A DNA stretch of 64,000 nucleotides from Paracoccaceae bacterium (GTDB taxonomy: Bacteria; Pseudomonadota; Alphaproteobacteria; Rhodobacterales; Rhodobacteraceae): NCBI GenBank assembly GCA_024304985.1, contig JAMWZC010000005.1, forward strand, positions 124,001 through 188,000, read 5' to 3'. Positions within the stretch are counted from its first letter, which is position 1. Every line of letters starts with the position of its first letter. A program made the translations under genes and the position numbers. The notes under the pieces were generated by a model. That model had not been told where the DNA came from. It saw nothing but the letters and a program-made list of their open reading frames with translations, and searched no databases. Of the stretch, positions 9,396 to 17,288 are shown in pieces.

Positions 9396-11096
9396 ATGAC
9401 CCTGAAATCAACGCTGCTTGGCGCGGCAGCCCTTGTTGCCCTCGCCCCCGCAGCCTTTGCAGAGCGCGGCGCGGACGGCCATGTGAACATCATCTACTGG
9501 CAGGCACCGTCGATCCTGAACCCCTATCTCTCGGGCGGCACAAAGGACCTCGAATCGTCTTCGATGATCATCGAACCGCTGGGCCGCTATGACGAGACCG
9601 GCGCGATGGTGCCCTTCCTTGCACAGGAAATCCCCACGCTCGAGAATGGCGGCGTGAGCGAGGATCTGAAATCGATCACCTGGAAACTGAAGCCGGACCT
9701 GCTGTGGTCCGATGGCACCGCCGTCACCGCAAATGACGTGAAGTTCAGCGCCGATTACTGCATGCATCCCGAAGGCGGTTGTGCGCAGGCGGCCAAGTTC
9801 GAAGGCGTGACCGCCGTCGAGGTGATCGACGATCTGACCGTCAAGGTCACCTTCTCGGAAGCCAAGCCGAACCCCTACGGTCCCTTCATGGGCGCGCAGG
9901 CCCCGATCATCCAGGCCGCGCAATTCGCGGATTGCCTGGGCGCCAAGGCCCCCGAATGCACCGAGGCCAACTTCAACCCGATCGGCACCGGCCCCTTCCG
10001 CGTCACCGAGTTCCGTCCCAATGACGTGATCTCTCTGGAAGCCAACCCGAACTACCGCGATCCGGCCAAACCCGCCTTCGCCACCATGACCTTCAAGGGC
10101 GGCGGCGATGCGACGGCCGCAGGCCGCGCGGTTCTGGAAACGGGTGAATTCGACTATGCCTGGAACCTGCAGCTTGCCCCCGAGGTGATCGAGCAGATGT
10201 CGGCCGCCGGCAAAGGCAAGACCATCGCGGCCTTCGGTTCGCTGGTCGAGCGGATCATGGTCAACATGACCGACCCCTCGCCCTCGCTGCCGGAAGGCGA
10301 GCGTGCCACGGCAAAGCATCCGCATCCGTTCCTGTCGGACCCGGCGGTGCGCAAGGCCCTGTCCATGTCCATCGACCGTAACCTTCTGGTCGAGATCGGC
10401 TATGGTCAGGCTGGTCGCCCGACCTGCAACCTGGTGCCCGCGCCGGCGCTTTACGCCTCGGACAACACCGACTGTCTGACCCATGACATCGCAGGCGCCA
10501 ATGCCCTGCTGGACGAAGCCGGCTGGGTCCGTGGTGCCGATGGCATCCGCGCCAAGGATGGCGTGCGCCTGTCGCTGCTGTTCCAGACCTCGACCAACGC
10601 CGTCCGTCAGGACTTCCAGGCGCTGATCAAGCAGTGGTGGGAAGAAATCGGCGTCGAAACCGAACTGCGCAACGTCAGCGCCTCGGTCTTCTTCGGTGGT
10701 GATCCGGGCAGCCCCGACACCTTCCAGAAGTTCTATGCCGACGTGCAGATGTATGCCAACAACTTCGACGGCACCGATCCCGAAGCCTATCTGGCCGCAC
10801 AGCTGTGCTCCAAGGCTCCGCGTCCCGAAAGCCAGTGGCAGGGCGAGAACATCACCCGCTTCTGCGATCCGGCCTTTGACGCGATGGTCGCGGAACTGTC
10901 CCGCACCGGCGAGTTGGAGAAGCGCGGCGAAATCGCACGCAAGCTGAACGACATGCTGACCAAGGAAGCCAATGTCATCATCCCGCTGGTGGATCGTGGT
11001 CGCGTCTCGGCCCATTCCAACACGCTGGGCGGTGTGGTCCTGAACACCTGGGACAGCGAGCTGTGGAACGTCGCCGATTGGCACCGCATCAAATAA
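9396..11096 (+). CDS. Peptide-type ABC transporter substrate-binding protein
   Basis: The 566-residue protein starts with a classic Sec signal peptide (MTLKSTLLGAAALVALAPAAFA) and continues as a family 5 solute-binding protein. LWSDGTAVTANDVKFS, FNPIGTGPFRV and AVRKALSMSIDR are typical motifs. It captures peptides or related ligands in the periplasm for the permeases encoded next. Codons look more uniformly GC-ending than in neighbours, as expected of a highly expressed binding protein. Several cysteines (YCMHPEGGC, CLGAKAPEC, NTDC) could form disulfides. A strong hairpin follows the stop codon, which probably uncouples its mRNA level from that of the permeases. Ligand identity is not evident; co-location with M20 hydrolases suggests acyl-amino acids or small peptides. 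Confidence 0.93.
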   Translation: MTLKSTLLGAAALVALAPAAFAERGADGHVNIIYWQAPSILNPYLSGGTKDLESSSMIIEPLGRYDETGAMVPFLAQEIPTLENGGVSEDLKSITWKLKPDLLWSDGTAVTANDVKFSADYCMHPEGGCAQAAKFEGVTAVEVIDDLTVKVTFSEAKPNPYGPFMGAQAPIIQAAQFADCLGAKAPECTEANFNPIGTGPFRVTEFRPNDVISLEANPNYRDPAKPAFATMTFKGGGDATAAGRAVLETGEFDYAWNLQLAPEVIEQMSAAGKGKTIAAFGSLVERIMVNMTDPSPSLPEGERATAKHPHPFLSDPAVRKALSMSIDRNLLVEIGYGQAGRPTCNLVPAPALYASDNTDCLTHDIAGANALLDEAGWVRGADGIRAKDGVRLSLLFQTSTNAVRQDFQALIKQWWEEIGVETELRNVSASVFFGGDPGSPDTFQKFYADVQMYANNFDGTDPEAYLAAQLCSKAPRPESQWQGENITRFCDPAFDAMVAELSRTGELEKRGEIARKLNDMLTKEANVIIPLVDRGRVSAHSNTLGGVVLNTWDSELWNVADWHRIK

Positions 11097-11109
11097 GCAC
11101 CTGACATCG

Positions 11110-11142
11110 CGGCCCCGCTCCGGCACGTCCGGGGCGGGGCCG
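11110..11142 (+). other. Stable intercistronic hairpin after the binding-protein gene
   Basis: A 14-bp stem (11110-11123 pairing with 11129-11142, one G-U pair, loop CACGT) lies 13 bases after the stop codon of the binding-protein gene. No T-run follows, so it is not a standard terminator. Such hairpins between a binding-protein gene and its permease genes commonly protect the 3' end of the abundant upstream message or cause partial termination; that role is inferred from position and structure. Confidence 0.7.
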
Positions 11143-11187
11143 TCGAGTTTCCGGTAGATCTCACAGCGACCCGCAAAGGCGCCGCCC

Positions 11188-12195
11188 ATGCTGACCTTTA
11201 CCATCCGGCGACTGGTCTTGGCCGTCCCGACCCTTCTGTTCATTTCCCTCGTCATCTTCATGCTGTTGCAACTGGCCCCCGGCGATCCGATGGCCCAGGT
11301 GCCCCTGACCGTCCCGCCCGAGGTCAAGGAGAAGATGCGCGAGGCCCTTGGCCTTGGCGCCCCGGTGCATATCCAGTTCTTCAAATGGCTGGTGCAGTTC
11401 TTCTGGGTCGAGCCTCAGGTCCTGATCGACCACATCTTCGGCACCACCTTTTCCGAAGGGCAATTGCGCGTCCTGTCATGGCAGACCCGCAGCCCCGTGA
11501 TGGATATCGTGGTGCAGCGCCTGCCCCAGACTCTCTGGGTGGTGGGCATGTCCTATGTGCTGGGCGTGATGATCGCCCTGCCCATCGGCATCTATTCGGC
11601 CTATCGGCAATATTCGGCTTTCGACCAGATCGGCACATTCGTGTCGATGGTGGGCTTTTCGGTGCCGACCTTCTTTACCGGCGTGCTGCTGATCGTCGTC
11701 TTTTCGGTCAATCTGGGCTGGTTCCCGTCCATTTATGACACCACCCACAAGGTGACGGACTGGGACAGTTTCATCGTGCAACTCCGGCAGATGATCATGC
11801 CTGTTTCGGTGCTGGCCCTCTATAACGCGGCACAGATCAGCCGCTTCATGCGCGCCTCGATGCTGGACAATCTCAATCAGGATTACGTCCGCACCGCCCG
11901 CGCAAAGGGCTTGGGCGAAAAGACCGTGGTGCTGGTGCATGTGCTGCGCAACTCGATGATCCCTGTGGTCACCGTGATCGCGCTGGGTGTGCCGCAGGTA
12001 TTCGGCGGGGCCATCATCACCGAGCAGGTGTTCAAGGTGAACGGTCTGGGCCAGTTGCTCATCACCTCGATCGAGGCGAATGACCTGCCGATGGTGCAGA
12101 CCCTGACCTTCATCTTCGCGCTGCTCATCGTCGTCTTCAACCTGATCGCCGACATCCTGTATGGCATCCTGGACCCGAGGATCCGCTATGACTGA
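11188..12195 (+). CDS. Peptide ABC transporter permease, DppB type
   Basis: A 335-residue inner-membrane permease. It has the N-terminal segment MLTFTIRRLVLAVPTLLFIS, the LAPGDPM motif, several further hydrophobic helices, and the EAA loop (DYVRTARAKGLGEKTVVLVHVLRNS) that docks on the ATPase. It pairs with the DppC-type protein that starts inside its last codons (8-base overlap). The length is slightly longer than common DppB proteins because of an insert around residues 60-95. It is in the binding-protein operon, and the matching ATPase is encoded divergently. Confidence 0.93.
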   Translation: MLTFTIRRLVLAVPTLLFISLVIFMLLQLAPGDPMAQVPLTVPPEVKEKMREALGLGAPVHIQFFKWLVQFFWVEPQVLIDHIFGTTFSEGQLRVLSWQTRSPVMDIVVQRLPQTLWVVGMSYVLGVMIALPIGIYSAYRQYSAFDQIGTFVSMVGFSVPTFFTGVLLIVVFSVNLGWFPSIYDTTHKVTDWDSFIVQLRQMIMPVSVLALYNAAQISRFMRASMLDNLNQDYVRTARAKGLGEKTVVLVHVLRNSMIPVVTVIALGVPQVFGGAIITEQVFKVNGLGQLLITSIEANDLPMVQTLTFIFALLIVVFNLIADILYGILDPRIRYD

Positions 12196-13102
12196 GCTCA
12201 TCAACCAGCCGATCCCCACCACCCCGCCGCGCAGCCAGTGGCGTGACATATGGGACCAGTTCAAATCCCATCGCGGCGCGCTTTTGGGCGGCATCGTCTT
12301 TCTCATGATCGTTCTGGCCGTGTTCATCGGGCCGTGGTTCTGGCCCTATGACGCGACCTTCATCGACATCCGCGCCCGCAATCAGGGGCCAAGCTGGGCG
12401 CACCCCTTGGGCACCGACCAACTGGGCCGCGACATGCTGGCCCGGATGATGGCGGGGGGCCAAACCTCTGTCTCGGTCGGGATCACCGCGATGCTGCTGG
12501 CCCTGATCCTTGGCAGTCTGATCGGTGTGATGGCTGGCTATTTCCGCAAGCTGGACAACCTGCTGATGCGGACCACCGATCTGTTTCTGGCGCTGCCGCT
12601 GTTGCCGCTGCTGCTGGTGATGGTGCTTCTGTTCCGTGAACCGCTGAACGCCGCCTTCGGGCCGGAAACCGGAATCTTCATCCTGATCGTGACCGCCATC
12701 GGCATCACAAGCTGGATGCCCACGGCGCGGATCGTGCGCGGGGATGTGCTGGCTCTGAAGGAACGCGAATTCGTGCTGGCGGCGCGCTCTATCGGCACCA
12801 CCAACACCCGGATGATCACGCGCCACATCCTGCCCAACGTGATGTCGCCCATCATGGTCTCGGCCACGCTGGGCATCGCCAACGCGATCATCACCGAAAG
12901 CGCGCTGTCCTTTCTGGGTCTGGGCTTTCCGCCCGACTTCCCGACATGGGGACGCCTGCTGTTCGATGCGGTCGATTACATGCAGCAATATCCCGAGCGC
13001 GTCCTCTGGCCCGGTCTGGCGATCTCGCTGACCGTGCTCAGCGTCAACTATCTGGGTGACGGCCTGCGCGACGCGCTGGACCCGCGTATCCGGGGACGTT
13101 AA
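12188..13102 (+). CDS. Peptide ABC transporter permease, DppC type
   Basis: A 304-residue permease with an N-terminal OppC-like segment, LGTDQLGRDMLARMMAGGQTS, and the EAA loop LKEREFVLAARSIGTTNTRMITRHILPN. It ends NYLGDGLRDALDPRIRGR, the usual DppC terminus. The ATG at 12188 overlaps the DppB-type gene by eight bases, which points to coupled translation. An in-frame start at 12161 would lengthen the overlap and add residues unlike the family. A terminator follows 31 bases after the stop, closing the operon. Confidence 0.93.
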   Translation: MTELINQPIPTTPPRSQWRDIWDQFKSHRGALLGGIVFLMIVLAVFIGPWFWPYDATFIDIRARNQGPSWAHPLGTDQLGRDMLARMMAGGQTSVSVGITAMLLALILGSLIGVMAGYFRKLDNLLMRTTDLFLALPLLPLLLVMVLLFREPLNAAFGPETGIFILIVTAIGITSWMPTARIVRGDVLALKEREFVLAARSIGTTNTRMITRHILPNVMSPIMVSATLGIANAIITESALSFLGLGFPPDFPTWGRLLFDAVDYMQQYPERVLWPGLAISLTVLSVNYLGDGLRDALDPRIRGR

Positions 13103-13133
13103 GCGGCCAGAGGCAAAAAAGAACGACCATGCG

Positions 13134-13157
13134 ACCCGCGCCACTAGCGCGGGTTTT
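13134..13157 (+). terminator. Rho-independent terminator of the peptide transport operon
   Basis: The stem ACCCGCGC pairs with GCGCGGGT around the loop CACTA, followed by TTTT reading rightward. It lies 31 bases after the DppC-type stop codon. Confidence 0.85.
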
Positions 13158-13212
13158 GCGTTCGGCCTGCGGGCACAGTGCGAACATGCTTCCCCGGCAT
13201 CGGCCGAATAAA

Positions 13213-13243
13213 GGAAAAACGTTCTACTTCAGAACGTTTTTCC
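13213..13243. promoter_or_regulatory. Perfect 13-bp palindrome upstream of the YeeE-type gene
   Basis: GGAAAAACGTTCT (13213-13225) is repeated in inverse after a 5-base spacer (13231-13243). A perfect TATAAT at 13263-13268 lies about 20 bases downstream, so the right arm would cover the -35 region of a promoter for the gene at 13317. That layout fits a repressor operator. The A-tract/T-tract arms could also act as a weak bidirectional terminator, but a proper terminator already ends the upstream operon at 13134-13157. Confidence 0.6.
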
Positions 13244-13316
13244 TCCGCCACGCACTCTTGATTATAATGAGAAACCCGCGCACATGGGACAGAATTCCAG
13301 ATAGCGGAGAAAACCC

Positions 13317-14378
13317 ATGTTCGAATCCCTCGGCTTCGAGACGCTGACCGCCCCGCAGGCGGCTGTCTATTTCGCCCTCGCCCTCGGACTTGTGTTCGGC
13401 GTGCTGGCGCAGATCACCCGCTTCTGTTTCCGCCGGTCCATCGTGGGCGAGGATCGTCGTCAGGCTACAGGCGTCTGGCTGACCGCGCTGGCCGTGGCCG
13501 TGCTGGGCACGCAAGGGGCCGTCGCCTTGGGGTGGATCGGCTTTGCCGACCATCGCTTCATGGCCGCTGACCTGCCCGTGCTGGCCATTGTCGCGGGCGG
13601 CCTGCTCTTTGGCGCGGGCATGGTGCTAACGCGTGGCTGCGTGTCGCGCCTGACCGTTCTGACCGGATCGGGCAACCTGCGCGCCGCCCTCGTGCTCGTG
13701 GTCTTCGCCGTCGTCGCCCATGCGACGCTCAAGGGTGTGCTGGCCCCGGTTCGCACCGCGCTGGGATCGGTGACATGGTCGCTTGACAGCGCCGCCCTGC
13801 CGGGTGCGCCGCTGGTCTGGACCGCCGTGATCGTGCTGGCGGCGCTGGTCTATGCGCTGCGCTCGGGCAACCGCGCGGGGACACTGGCGCTGGCTGCGCT
13901 GATCGGCGCGCTGGTGCCGCTGGGCTGGGTCGGCACGGGATATATCCTGCTGGATGAATTCGATCCGATTGCGATGGAAAGCCTGTCCTTCACCTCTGCC
14001 GCGGCTGAGGCGCTGTTCTTCACCGTCGCCTCCACCTCGATCTCGGCCACCTTCGGCGCGGCGCTGATTGGTGCGGTTGTGGTAGGGGCCCTGCTCAGCA
14101 GCCTGATCCGCGGCGAATTCGCATGGGTCAGCTTCGGCACCCCGCGCGAAACCGGGCGGTATATGTCCGGTGCCGCGCTGATGGGCGTGGGCGGCGTTCT
14201 GGCCGGCGGTTGCACCGTGGGCGCGGGCCTGTCGGGGATCCCGACCCTGTCCATCGCCGCGATCCTTGCCATCGCCGCCATTGCGACGGGTGGCCTTGTG
14301 GCCAACCGCTTGCTTAATGCAGGTTCCTCTGCACCCGGCGCACAAGCCACCAGACAAGCAGCATTACCGGCGGAATAA
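13317..14378 (+). CDS. YeeE/YedE (TsuA-like) sulfur-compound transporter
   Basis: A 353-residue polytopic membrane protein of the YeeE/YedE family, whose characterised member TsuA imports thiosulfate through relayed hydrogen bonds to cysteines. Conserved cysteines are visible in RFCFRRS (Cys37), LTRGCVSR (Cys108) and LAGGCTVGAGLSG (Cys299). No TusA-like partner or sulfurtransferase gene is adjacent. The promoter region contains a perfect palindrome overlapping the probable -35, so sulfur- or redox-responsive repression is plausible. The last 65 bases overlap the convergent DUF3422 gene, so the two 3' ends are mutually antisense. Confidence 0.88.
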   Translation: MFESLGFETLTAPQAAVYFALALGLVFGVLAQITRFCFRRSIVGEDRRQATGVWLTALAVAVLGTQGAVALGWIGFADHRFMAADLPVLAIVAGGLLFGAGMVLTRGCVSRLTVLTGSGNLRAALVLVVFAVVAHATLKGVLAPVRTALGSVTWSLDSAALPGAPLVWTAVIVLAALVYALRSGNRAGTLALAALIGALVPLGWVGTGYILLDEFDPIAMESLSFTSAAAEALFFTVASTSISATFGAALIGAVVVGALLSSLIRGEFAWVSFGTPRETGRYMSGAALMGVGGVLAGGCTVGAGLSGIPTLSIAAILAIAAIATGGLVANRLLNAGSSAPGAQATRQAALPAE

Positions 14379-15594
14379 GCAGCGCGGTCAATGTCCCCTT
14401 GCTGACATTGACCGCTTCTGCCACCGGATAGACCGCATAGGCCATCAGCGACACCGCATAGTAGCTGATGGCCACGACCGACAGCCCCTCAACCGTTTTT
14501 TGCAGGCGCAACTGCATGTCGGCGCGGATGTTCATGCTTTCCAGCAGCTTCTGGTTCTGGGCAGACCGCTCCACATCCACCCGCGTCCGCAGCAATTCCC
14601 CCGCCCGCATTGCCCGGTCGGCCATCGCCGCCAGCCGCGCCTGAGACGCCTTGACCGTCCGCATCGCGGGATCGTAGCGGCGCATCATGAATTCCGCAAA
14701 GGTCTGCCGCCCGTCGAACCGCTCTTCCCGCAGCACCTCGATCCGCTGGTTTACGATCGCCTCATAGGCCGCCGCCGCACCAAAGCGGAAGGCCGCCCGC
14801 GCCACCTTGTTTTCCAGCATCGCAGACACTTCCAGCAGCCCCGCCAATGTCTGATCGGCAGGCTTTTCGTTGCGGGTCATGTCATCCATCAACTGCGTCA
14901 ACTGCGCGTCGATGGAGGAGAGCGTGCCCGACATCGCCTTGACCTGCGAGAAGGCCAGCATCGACATGGTCTTGTAGGTCTCGATCTCGCACAACCGCTG
15001 CACAACGCGCCCCACCCGCCGCGCGCCTGTCTTGGGCGAGACGAAGATGGCAAAGCGCATGTGCCCGGCAGGATCTATGCGGAAATCTCCCGCCACAATG
15101 GCGCTGTCGTCCAGCACGCGGCTGACGGCCAGGCTTTCGGGCACGAACCAGTCATTCAGCTTGTCGATGACCGCCTCCTTGTCGCCCGTTTCCTCCATCC
15201 GGATCAGCGCCGAGGTGACACGCACCCCCGGTGCGCGCGACAACCATTCTGCCGGAAACACCTCGAAATCTGTGGGATCAAAGGCGCGGCTGCTCAGGCT
15301 TTCGGTGAAGGCCGTGTAGGTCACGAATTCCGTATGGCTTTCCCATTTCAGCATATGCCGCCCGATCCGGCCGAAATAATGCGTGGCCCCCGGCTGCGGA
15401 TGGGCCGCGCCGAAACGATCCAGCAATTCCGTCAGATGCGCCAGATCCGTGCCCCGATCCCGGCTGGCCGCATCCTGCTGCTTCTTGATCGCTAGATAGA
15501 CCGCCGACCCGGGCGCATCGATCGAGGGAAATGGCCTGGCATGCAGCTCGTTGGCCAATTCATAACGCAGCGGATGGTCCTGGATAGGCGACAT
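14314..15594 (-). CDS. DUF3422 family membrane-anchored protein
   Basis: The 426-residue protein starts with the DUF3422 signature (HPLRYELANELHARPFP). A long charged central part follows, including helical stretches around residues 160-380 that may form coiled coils, and then two C-terminal hydrophobic segments (VVAISYYAVSLMAYAVYPV and LLIPPVMLLVWWLVRRV) that would anchor it in the membrane. Function of the family is unknown. A good Shine-Dalgarno (AGGAG) precedes the ATG. The 3' end overlaps the convergent YeeE-type gene by 65 bases. The promoter interval upstream (15595-15729) is AT-rich, and nothing else was seen in it. Confidence 0.88.
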   Translation of the reverse strand: MSPIQDHPLRYELANELHARPFPSIDAPGSAVYLAIKKQQDAASRDRGTDLAHLTELLDRFGAAHPQPGATHYFGRIGRHMLKWESHTEFVTYTAFTESLSSRAFDPTDFEVFPAEWLSRAPGVRVTSALIRMEETGDKEAVIDKLNDWFVPESLAVSRVLDDSAIVAGDFRIDPAGHMRFAIFVSPKTGARRVGRVVQRLCEIETYKTMSMLAFSQVKAMSGTLSSIDAQLTQLMDDMTRNEKPADQTLAGLLEVSAMLENKVARAAFRFGAAAAYEAIVNQRIEVLREERFDGRQTFAEFMMRRYDPAMRTVKASQARLAAMADRAMRAGELLRTRVDVERSAQNQKLLESMNIRADMQLRLQKTVEGLSVVAISYYAVSLMAYAVYPVAEAVNVSKGTLTALLIPPVMLLVWWLVRRVQRNLH

Positions 15595-15729
15595 GGAAAA
15601 CTCCTGAGTTGCGCTGACCTTATACGCTAGCCCGGTTAAGTAAAAGATAAAGTTGTTTTATATCAAACCTTTACGGAACACGATGGTATACGGGAGCCTG
15701 TTTTTCGTGCAAGCAATTGCGATGCCACG

Positions 15730-15757
15730 AAAAAAGGCGCCCCAAGGGGCGCCTTTT
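15730..15757 (-). terminator. Terminator of the pntAB operon
   Basis: AAAAGGCGCCCC (15732-15743) pairs with GGGGCGCCTTTT (15746-15757). On the minus strand a six-T run follows, 23 bases beyond the pntB stop. The symmetry would also allow termination in the opposite direction. Confidence 0.88.
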
Positions 15758-15779
15758 CTGTCGGCAAATGGCATCCGGT

Positions 15780-17276
15780 TCAGCTGATTTTGGTCAACAG
15801 CTCATCCAGCGACTTCTTGGCATCGCCATAGAACATCCGCGTATTGTCCTTGAAGAACAACGGGTTCTCGATCCCCGAATAGCCGGTGCCCTGTCCTCGC
15901 TTGGACACGAACACCTGCTTGGCCTTCCAGCACTCCAGAACCGGCATCCCGGCGATGGGGCTGTTGGGATCATCCTGCGCGGCCGGGTTCACGATGTCGT
16001 TCGAGCCGATCACGATGGCCACATCGGTATCCGGGAAGTCGTCGTTGATCTCGTCCATCTCCAGCACGATGTCGTAGGGCACCTTGGCCTCGGCCAGCAG
16101 CACGTTCATGTGCCCCGGCAGACGGCCCGCCACGGGGTGGATCGCGAAACGCACGGTCTTGCCCTTGGCGCGCAGGCGCTTGGTCAGTTCCGACACGCTC
16201 TGCTGGGCCTGCGCCACCGCCATCCCGTAGCCGGGGATGATGATGATGCTGTCAGCCTCTTCCAGCGCATTGGCCACGCCGTCCACGTCGATCGCGATCT
16301 GCTCGCCCTCGACCGCCATCTGCTCGCCCGCCGGGCCGCCGAAGCCACCCAGAATAACCGAGATGAACGACCGGTTCATCGCCTTGCACATGATATAGGA
16401 CAGGATCGCCCCCGAGGAGCCGACCAGCGCGCCGACCACGATCAGCAGATCGTTGCCAAGGCTGAAACCGATGGCCGCTGCCGCCCAGCCGGAATAGCTG
16501 TTGAGCATGGACACAACCACCGGCATGTCCGCGCCGCCGATCCCCATGATCAGATGATAGCCGATGAACAGCGCCAGCAGGGTCAGCAGAACCAGCGTCC
16601 AGCTACCTGCACCGTTCATGTACATGACCGCCAGAAGCAGCGACAGCCCCGCCGCCGTGGCATTCAGCACATGGCCACCGGGCAGCTTGTTGGCCGAGGA
16701 GTTGACCTTGCCCGCCAGCTTGCCATAGGCGATCACCGACCCGGTGAAGGTCACCGCACCGATCCAGATCCCCAGCACCAGCTCGACCCGCAGGATCGCA
16801 ATCTCGACAGAGGTCTTCTTGGCGATCAACTGACCGAAAGACGACAGCCCGTCATAGACTTCTTTCGGCAGACCGATGGCGATGTACCCATTATCGGCCA
16901 CAGCCCCCATGATCTGGTTGTTCGCTGCGTAGATGGCCGCGATATCGTTGATCATGATGTCCGCGTTGAAACCCACGAAGACCGCCGCCAGACCGACAAG
17001 GCTGTGCATGATGGCCACAAGTTCGGGCATCTGCGTCATCTGCACGCGGGTAGCCAGTTGATAGCCGACAGCCGCGCCCAGCGCGATCAGCACAAAAGAG
17101 GCACCCCAAAGGCCCTGCCCCGGTCCCATCAGCGTGGCCACGACCGCAATCGCCATACCGACAATCCCGTACCAGACCGCGCGTTTCGCGCTTTCCTGTC
17201 CGCTCAGTCCACCCAGAGACAGGATGAACAGAACAGCTGCGACAGCATAGGCCGCGATGGTAAATCCGAATTCCAT
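15780..17276 (-). CDS. pntB: NAD(P) transhydrogenase subunit beta
   Basis: This is the beta subunit of the proton-translocating transhydrogenase that makes NADPH from NADH using the proton gradient. The 498-residue chain has an N-terminal membrane half with many hydrophobic helices and a C-terminal NADP(H)-binding domain [49 protein letters not shown] and the terminal [12 protein letters not shown] are family hallmarks. It lies 12 bases after pntA, and a terminator follows. A very long open frame on the opposite strand (15717-19019) is a shadow of pntAB. Confidence 0.97.
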   Translation of the reverse strand: MEFGFTIAAYAVAAVLFILSLGGLSGQESAKRAVWYGIVGMAIAVVATLMGPGQGLWGASFVLIALGAAVGYQLATRVQMTQMPELVAIMHSLVGLAAVFVGFNADIMINDIAAIYAANNQIMGAVADNGYIAIGLPKEVYDGLSSFGQLIAKKTSVEIAILRVELVLGIWIGAVTFTGSVIAYGKLAGKVNSSANKLPGGHVLNATAAGLSLLLAVMYMNGAGSWTLVLLTLLALFIGYHLIMGIGGADMPVVVSMLNSYSGWAAAAIGFSLGNDLLIVVGALVGSSGAILSYIMCKAMNRSFISVILGGFGGPAGEQMAVEGEQIAIDVDGVANALEEADSIIIIPGYGMAVAQAQQSVSELTKRLRAKGKTVRFAIHPVAGRLPGHMNVLLAEAKVPYDIVLEMDEINDDFPDTDVAIVIGSNDIVNPAAQDDPNSPIAGMPVLECWKAKQVFVSKRGQGTGYSGIENPLFFKDNTRMFYGDAKKSLDELLTKIS

Positions 17277-17288
17277 GATGCCTGCTCC

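Noticed and set aside
9408-11384. 658-codon open frame on the minus strand
   Set aside because: Antisense to the binding-protein gene, which has a clear signal peptide, motifs and ribosome site.
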